Source of the DNA: Symsagittifera roscoffensis
Lineage: Eukaryota; Xenacoelomorpha; Acoela; Convolutidae
DNA: 64,000 nt
Direction: 5' to 3'
Assembly (NCBI RefSeq): GCF_963678635.1
Contig: NC_087068.1
Span: forward strand, 9,618,027 to 9,682,026
Below the pieces are notes generated by a model, which saw nothing but the letters and a program-made list of their open reading frames with translations, did not search any database and was not told the DNA's origin. Positions 63,401-64,000 of the stretch are shown piece after piece (the first letter of the stretch is position 1; the number at the start of each line of letters is the position of its first letter). The translations under genes were made by a program, and so were the position numbers.

Positions 63401-63741
63401 ATTTCACAAGGAAAAAGTCTGCTCTAAGCCATGGTTGCTTCCAATTTGCGAATTAAGTTCGCATTTATCAAGCCTAACCTCATTAAATCCAACCGAATAT
63501 AATATTGGACCTCCATCCTTATTAAACTAATATCAAATTACTACAACTGACAGCTGGTCAATACGTTTTATTTCATGGATGGTTGAAGTACTCACAAAAC
63601 GATTCTTGTCTTACCAATTGTTGGGTTGATCCTTCCGAATTTCTTTGTTTCTGAAAGAATAAAAATGTAAACTCTCAAATTTGCTTTTGAAGAATGGTAT
63701 CAATGTTTCATACACACCTGACGACTAAAGCTACGTGACAG
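23855..63741 (-). CDS. MIPOL1: MIPOL1 (mirror-image polydactyly 1), 5' end outside
   Basis: Multi-exon coiled-coil gene. Exons in transcript order: 63741-63718, 63650-63615, 63063-62991, 62078-61949, 59780-59723, 54411-54241, 53131-52979, 34584-34490, 27417-27220, 24485-23855. All introns are GT-AG, phases agree at each join, and 1569 nt encode 522 aa plus stop. Recalled human MIPOL1 (442 aa) aligns along the middle and C-terminal core: [18 protein letters not shown] resembles its [28 protein letters not shown] its AIIVDRIYKT, NRALK its ERALK, and [13 protein letters not shown] its KLERLVDVLRKKV. The role is poorly known; it is a cytoplasmic or centrosome-linked coiled-coil protein in vertebrates. 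Oddities: a tail of about 195 residues rich in Gln, Asn, Ser, Pro and Tyr beyond the human end, and an 18.4-kb intron. Upstream exons lie beyond 64000. It is convergent with FoxA. Identity is firm; the first exon is tentative. Confidence 0.93.
25885..26340. repeat. 450-bp hairpin-tailed repeat, copy
   Basis: Shared motifs CTGGATCAATAAGTAA, TTTCGCTGGGAATCTG and TCGTGACCTTTACACTTT, then the hairpin TAAGAGTC/GACTCTTA at 26309-26338. The stem is perfect although the loop differs from other copies. Confidence 0.8.
26418..27037 (-). repeat. CACAGAGG-headed repeat with tRNA-like module
   Basis: Head CACAGAGGCAAAGCTGCGC at 26418; antisense tRNA-like module at about 26530-26602 with box B GGTTCGAAGCC and a box A-like GGCCGAGAGGG; then the long-form body also seen at 21561-22126 and 50071-50536; end GCTAGTGTAAA at 27027-27037. 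The end is the inverse of the CACTAGC-like sequence near the head of other copies. Confidence 0.8.
27220..27417 (-). CDS. MIPOL1: MIPOL1 exon (coiled coil)
   Basis: 198 nt between TTTCAG and GTGAGT, entered and left in phase 2. It encodes [19 protein letters not shown] and continues to a heptad-rich stretch ending KELQTRNEQ. It matches the human segment with LKDQFNYTLSTYEEAL and its coiled coil. Confidence 0.92.
27495..27838. mobile_element. hAT-like non-autonomous element
   Basis: It begins CAGGGGCGGATCTAG and ends with CTAAATCAGCCCATG, an imperfect inverted match. Internal GGTCGACCAA and GGATATCTCAAA are shared with the element at 62483-62875. It sits 77 bp from a MIPOL1 exon. No clear 8-bp target duplication is left, so it is old or the ends are eroded. 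Confidence 0.6.
27839..30579. other. MIPOL1 intron DNA, nothing recognised
   Basis: No exon is expected here, because the flanking exons join in phase and align without a gap. No RNA gene or clear repeat recognised; AT-rich. Confidence 0.5.
30580..30835. repeat. 450-bp hairpin-tailed repeat, 3' part
   Basis: Truncated copy ending in hairpin TAAGTGTC/GACACTTA at 30795-30825. Both arms differ from the TAAGAGTC/GACTCTTA type in a compensating way. Confidence 0.7.
31135..31610. repeat. 450-bp hairpin-tailed repeat, copy
   Basis: Full-length by motif order: AGCAGACAGTTGAAAAATAG, GAACGCAAGGAAAC, AGGATCAAATGGTAA, TTCGCTGGGAAATCTG. The tail CTTCACTACGTTTATTG has an imperfect stem. Confidence 0.75.
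32340..32500. repeat. 450-bp hairpin-tailed repeat, fragment
   Basis: Only the middle is kept: ACTCCATTGAAAAGCTAG, CATTCACGTCATT and TCAAACCGCGAAAAA match other copies. Confidence 0.55.
32525..32592 (-). repeat. tRNA-like SINE module
   Basis: On the minus strand a box A-like GTGGTGAATTGGTT is followed by box B GGTTCGAGTTCC at tRNA spacing. The stems do not fold into a complete tRNA, so it is a tRNA-derived repeat, not a tRNA gene. Confidence 0.6.
32593..34489. other. MIPOL1 intron DNA, nothing recognised
   Basis: A 121-residue plus-strand open frame (33227-33592) has no recognisable domain and is likely chance. No repeat family member identified. Confidence 0.4.
34490..34584 (-). CDS. MIPOL1: MIPOL1 exon (coiled coil)
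   Basis: 95 nt from acceptor GTTTAG to donor GTACGT, phase 0 in and 2 out. It encodes [19 protein letters not shown], then [12 protein letters not shown] and a split Met codon. The human counterpart contains QQARETAVQQYKKLEEEI. The donor is inside an otherwise open frame, chosen because it restores phase and alignment. Confidence 0.9.
34921..35225 (-). repeat. CACAGAGG-headed repeat, short form
   Basis: Head CACAGAGGCGAAGCTGCGC; body with TATAAAGTGAAGTAAGAAAA; the tRNA-like part is heavily eroded; end CTAGTGTAAAA near 35215-35225. Confidence 0.7.
35345..35562 (-). repeat. CACAGAGG-family fragment
   Basis: Starts inside the antisense tRNA-like module (CCACTCAGCCACGG at 35353) and continues with the body GCAGAGAACAGATGCTATG and GAGTTAGGTTAGA shared with 18950-19258 and 56600-56814. 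Confidence 0.65.
36212..36442 (-). other. Coding-like 76-residue open frame, unknown
   Basis: The frame, open from an upstream TAA, has balanced composition unlike its AT-rich surroundings: [19 protein letters not shown], then [19 protein letters not shown] and [16 protein letters not shown] before the stop. It lies in the large MIPOL1 intron on the same strand. An in-frame ATG is at 36413-36415. It may be a mobile-element relic, a processed fragment or chance. I recognise no family. Confidence 0.2.
36540..36665. other. CpG-rich patch
   Basis: About 125 bases with many CpG (GGCGGCCGCGG, GGGACGCGACCCGG, TCGCGCGATCACGCC) inside strongly AT-rich intron DNA. It includes GGGTCGCGTCCC on the minus strand, a distant box B resemblance, and CAAACACTAGCC as in the CACAGAGG repeats. 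It is either the head of another tRNA-type SINE or a regulatory or unmethylated island. Confidence 0.35.
42430..42462 (+). other. Long G run, quadruplex-prone
   Basis: GGGGG, then a run of about 11 G, then GGG, with loops of 1-2 bases at 42441-42462. Such runs pause polymerases and are assembly-error prone. Confidence 0.7.
42480..42860. promoter_or_regulatory. Candidate regulatory block in MIPOL1 intron
   Basis: Mixed-composition DNA with closely spaced motifs: an E-box CAGCTG, CCATATCAA (SRF-like), GTTTGCC and CCAAACAAAC (forkhead-like in reverse), and TTATCC (GATA in reverse). It is not part of any repeat family I could see. Motif matches of this length are common by chance; conservation would be needed. 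Confidence 0.2.
43436..43468 (+). repeat. (GAAA)n purine tract
   Basis: A 33-base pure purine stretch built of GAAA and GGAA units with partial mirror symmetry. Confidence 0.8.
44119..44400. mobile_element. Degraded hAT-like element
   Basis: It starts CAGCTGCGGATCTAAAATTT and continues with GGCGAATTTTCAAAAAA, GATTTTCCGACCAATTTG and CACCGCAGGCAAG, in the order of the copy at 27495. No right end was recognised. Confidence 0.5.
46217..46414. repeat. Four spaced AGCTC/GAGCT hairpins
   Basis: The 17-base motif AGCTCACTTTNAGAGCT occurs at 46217-46233 (GAGCC end), 46261-46277, 46327-46343 and 46398-46414. Each can fold as a 5-bp stem. Spacings are 44, 66 and 71 bases, and the sequence between them is not obviously shared. 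Confidence 0.65.
46835..49045. repeat. GATG/GATA minisatellite with higher-order period
   Basis: About 2.2 kb of degenerate 4-base units (GATG, GATA, GCTG) in which ATGGATGGCTGG-like blocks recur. A longer unit is superimposed: GCTTGATGAA followed by TGGATAGCTGGTTAGATG occurs at 47931 and 48327, and a diverged third copy starts at 48719, giving periods of 396 and 392 bases. Open frames on both strands here are repeat translations, not genes. Confidence 0.92.
49080..49720. repeat. Satellite-like array, partial composite element
   Basis: Three to four units of about 165 bases, recognisable by GGGAGGGTTCTTTTCGAGAA, AAGTCAAAAAGTT and TTGACTTTTCCGAG. They are followed by the tail block CCCACAGACTTTTTCGA..GGCTGTAGA and CACACAGGGAAGTGGGCGG that also ends the arrays at 57501 and 60107. 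Confidence 0.75.
50071..50536. repeat. CACAGAGG-headed repeat, long form
   Basis: Head CACAGAGGCTAAGATACAC; no tRNA-like module; body colinear with the long copies, including AAAGCATCAACTGTTTTAA and AAAGTGGCACCAAAAG, ending GCGCGTGTAAT. Confidence 0.7.
50537..51330. promoter_or_regulatory. Non-repeat block of mixed composition
   Basis: GC-richer, CpG-containing DNA in the large intron, not shared with any repeat seen. A forkhead-like TTGTTTAC is at about 50848. Short coding-like frames occur ([20 protein letters not shown] near 50712-50771; [19 protein letters not shown] near 51146), but neither has convincing splice sites. Either a conserved noncoding element or an eroded coding insertion. 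Confidence 0.25.
52060..52450. repeat. 450-bp hairpin-tailed repeat, copy
   Basis: Starts GGCCAACAGACAGTTGGAAA; CAGGATCAATAGGTAATC; TTATTCCAATGGGAAATCTG; tail CTTCACTACGTTCATTTACTC with a weakened stem. It is followed by a 19-base tandem duplication (TTATGGCTTCAATGAATAG, about 52454-52491). Confidence 0.75.
52979..53131 (-). CDS. MIPOL1: MIPOL1 exon (variable linker)
   Basis: 153 nt between TTTCAG and GTACAT, phase 0 on both sides. It encodes [18 protein letters not shown], a polar Lys/Gln/Ser linker, and ends NAVNRALK. The ends match human LEQELHH and NNQERALK; the middle is longer than in human. Confidence 0.9.
53718..53765. repeat. CACAGAGG head fragment
   Basis: CACAGAGGCAAAGCGGAGC followed by TTCGCACCACTTGCG, the same variant as at 59892. 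A related head (GAGGCGAGGCTGCACTTCG) is at 53270. Confidence 0.6.
54003..54068 (-). repeat. tRNA-like SINE module
   Basis: Minus strand: box A-like TGTCTAGTGGTAA and box B GAGTTCGATTCTC at tRNA spacing, with no full cloverleaf. tRNA-derived relic. Confidence 0.55.
54241..54411 (-). CDS. MIPOL1: MIPOL1 exon (conserved VDRI core)
   Basis: 171 nt, phase 0 both sides, acceptor ATTCAG, donor GTATGT. It encodes [17 protein letters not shown], then [11 protein letters not shown] and [16 protein letters not shown]. This is the best match to human MIPOL1 (TLQELLNRINNAD, AIIVDRIYKT, EEMSALIEERDAALSK). Confidence 0.95.
54412..54775. repeat. 450-bp hairpin-tailed repeat abutting exon
   Basis: The family start ATATAGCCAACAGGCAGTTG is at about 54416, only a few bases from the exon boundary at 54411. 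It continues with GAACGCAAGGAAACAG, CTGGATCAATAGGTAA and TTCGTGACCTTTACACTTT. The hairpin is lost; a CACAGAAGCTAAGCTGAGC head fragment starts at 54766. Confidence 0.75.
55438..55720 (-). repeat. SINE-like repeat with tRNA-like end, copy 1
   Basis: Shares TTAATAGCTGAATTACTTCC, GAGACGGACGATTCTCC and AGCT.CAG..GGATT.GAACC with 57098-57312. The tRNA-like end on the minus strand (55640-55710) has a perfect box B GGTTCGAATCC and a box A-like TTGGCGTAGAGG. Confidence 0.7.
56457..56814 (-). repeat. CACAGAGG-headed repeat, best tRNA-like module
   Basis: Head CACAGAGGCGAAGCTTGGC; minus-strand tRNA-like module at about 56555-56628 with box A TGGCTGAGTGG and box B GGTTCGAATCT; body shared with 18950-19258; end near CAAGTGTAA at 56806-56814. 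The module resembles a Ser/Leu-type tRNA 5' half but cannot form a full acceptor stem. Confidence 0.8.
57098..57312 (-). repeat. SINE-like repeat with tRNA-like end, copy 2
   Basis: Direct copy of 55438-55720 about 1.66 kb away. Box B has decayed to GGTTCAAATCC. It ends soon after the conserved CCACAAGCTTTTG. Confidence 0.7.
57501..59480 (-). repeat. Composite satellite-bearing element, copy A
   Basis: Three parts in order: an entry block (ATTGGACTTTGCCCAAAAC; GATAATCAATTTTCCCAAGG); a degenerate tandem array with phase marks at about 58038, 58201, 58366, 58522 and 58690 (spacings 163, 165, 156, 168); and an exit block (GGCTGTAGACAGAAGGG, GAGCAGGCAGTCTTTC, AAGATGTGACAACTA) ending in an antisense tRNA-like module at 59340-59402 with box B GGTTCGAATCT. 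No transposase is seen. The architecture resembles non-autonomous elements that carry internal satellites. Confidence 0.75.
59500..59635. repeat. 450-bp hairpin-tailed repeat, 3' end
   Basis: AAAGCCAAACCGCAAAAAA followed by the hairpin TAAGAGTC/GACTCTTA at 59588-59618, with a loop different from most copies. Confidence 0.7.
59723..59780 (-). CDS. MIPOL1: MIPOL1 58-nt exon
   Basis: Acceptor GTTTTAG, donor GTGAGT, phase 2 in and 0 out. After a split codon it encodes [19 protein letters not shown], aligning with human LENINPEENDM. It lies between the two composite repeats. Confidence 0.85.
59892..59940. repeat. CACAGAGG head fragment
   Basis: CACAGAGGCGAAGCTGAGC followed by TTCGCACAACTTGCGATTC; same variant as at 53718. 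Confidence 0.6.
60107..61870 (-). repeat. Composite satellite-bearing element, copy B
   Basis: Same three parts and orientation as copy A: ATTGGACATTGCCGAAAAC entry; tandem units marked at about 60424, 60592, 60769, 60930 and 61102; exit GGCTGCAGACAGGGGAGAC, then AAGATGTGACAACTA. The tRNA-like module (61720-61785) has lost box B (GAGTCTGACC). Both copies also share CCGACAATTTT.TTT between array and end. Confidence 0.75.
61949..62078 (-). CDS. MIPOL1: MIPOL1 exon (coiled coil)
   Basis: 130 nt, acceptor TTTTCAG, donor GTTAGT (weak), phase 1 in and 2 out. It encodes [20 protein letters not shown], then [16 protein letters not shown] and SLKEEVQ, matching human ALVEEVYFAQKERDEAVM onward. The donor was chosen because it joins in phase to the next exon. 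A CACAGAGG fragment (61933-61940) lies just inside the intron. Confidence 0.93.
62160..62430. repeat. 450-bp hairpin-tailed repeat, copy
   Basis: GAACCAATAGGTACATTTTA, TATTCCGCTGGAAATTAAAA, GAAATTGTTCACGTTTTTTC; the tail CGTTCATTGACACAGAGG runs directly into a CACAGAGG head. Confidence 0.7.
62483..62875. mobile_element. hAT-like non-autonomous element, flanked by near-TSD
   Basis: Begins CAGGGGCGGATTTGG and ends near CTAAATCTGCTGGGG. Flanks GGTAAAAT (62475-62482) and GTTAAAAT (62876-62883) agree at 7 of 8 bases, as expected for an old hAT target duplication. Shares GGTCGACCAA and GGATATCTCAAA with 27495-27838. An internal GGGTCGACAGG-type palindrome lies near 62785-62830. Confidence 0.65.
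62991..63063 (-). CDS. MIPOL1: MIPOL1 exon
   Basis: 73 nt, acceptor GTTTAG, donor GTATGA, phase 0 in and 1 out. It encodes [19 protein letters not shown], then AHRVA, in line with human KFKLELQEKETEAKIAEKTA. Confidence 0.9.
63615..63650 (-). CDS. MIPOL1: MIPOL1 36-nt microexon
   Basis: Strong acceptor (pyrimidines then TTTCAG) and donor GTAAGA frame 12 codons in phase 0, [12 protein letters not shown]. It joins in frame to the next exon and matches the polar region of human MIPOL1 only loosely. Confidence 0.65.
63718..63741 (-). CDS. MIPOL1: Possible MIPOL1 24-nt microexon
   Basis: Acceptor GTTTTAG and donor GTGTGT frame eight codons (LSRSFSRQ) in phase 0, with a 67-nt intron to the next exon. 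It could instead be chance splice-like sequence, with the true upstream exon beyond the window. Confidence 0.35.
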
Positions 63742-64000
63742 CTAAAACACAAAATACAAAATTATAACGTGTATTTACGTGCGTAGTATGATTGTGAACG
63801 AAAAATCAACGAAAAAAATAGCTAACTTATCTGAATCAAATTTGAAGGCCATTAATTCAGAAACTTGCAAAATCTATTTAAATTTTTAAAACGAAAATAG
63901 GTATGATTCTCTCCTGGAACCTAGTATAATTTCGGCTGACCAAATACCAATGGTGGACTTTCGAGATTAATTTGGTCTAAAGTCTTCAAACGTAGTGACC
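63742..64000. other. MIPOL1 upstream intron, nothing recognised
   Basis: AT-rich DNA without a convincing exon. The MIPOL1 start codon and first exons must lie further right. Confidence 0.5.

Overview
The window is AT-rich animal nuclear DNA. It has long introns, degenerate interspersed repeats, one GC-richer intronless developmental gene, a spliced gene with canonical GT-AG introns, and a eukaryotic tRNA gene with a Pol III terminator. The gene pair points to an invertebrate deuterostome (hemichordate or tunicate grade), but other bilaterians are not excluded, and I cannot name the species.

Layout. 1-388: a frameshifted coding-like fragment of unknown identity at the left edge. 389-11285: no gene seen; it holds a 1.2-kb tandem duplication (2213-4569), a G-quadruplex motif (7345-7368) and a pyrimidine-rich leader region before FoxA. 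11286-13268 (+): FoxA (HNF3-type forkhead factor) in one exon, 660 aa. 13269-23854: FoxA 3' region with two poly(A) signals, a MITE with perfect 8-bp target duplication, a tRNA-Ala(AGC) gene (15163-15235) and interspersed repeats. 23855-63741 (-): most of a MIPOL1 (mirror-image polydactyly 1) gene. I reconstructed ten coding exons by hand; all junctions are GT-AG, the phases match, and the total of 1569 nt (522 aa plus stop) stays in frame. Its introns carry most of the repeats, and one intron is 18.4 kb.

How the genes relate. FoxA and MIPOL1 lie tail to tail, as FOXA1 and MIPOL1 do in human, and both belong to the deuterostome 'pharyngeal' cluster (NKX2-1, NKX2-2, PAX1/9, SLC25A21, MIPOL1, FOXA). 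The likely reason for the linkage is regulatory: FoxA control elements may sit in the intergenic DNA and the MIPOL1 introns. That is inference; the gene pair and its orientation are read directly.

Repeats. At least five families recur, apparently in one orientation: a 450-bp family ending in a hairpin whose stem covaries between copies; a family headed by a CACAGAGGCGAAGC palindrome; degenerate tRNA-like modules; a 1.8-2.0-kb composite element with internal ~165-bp tandem units, present as two copies on either side of one 58-nt MIPOL1 exon; and hAT-like elements. A 2.2-kb GATG/GATA-type minisatellite with a ~394-bp higher-order period lies in the largest intron.
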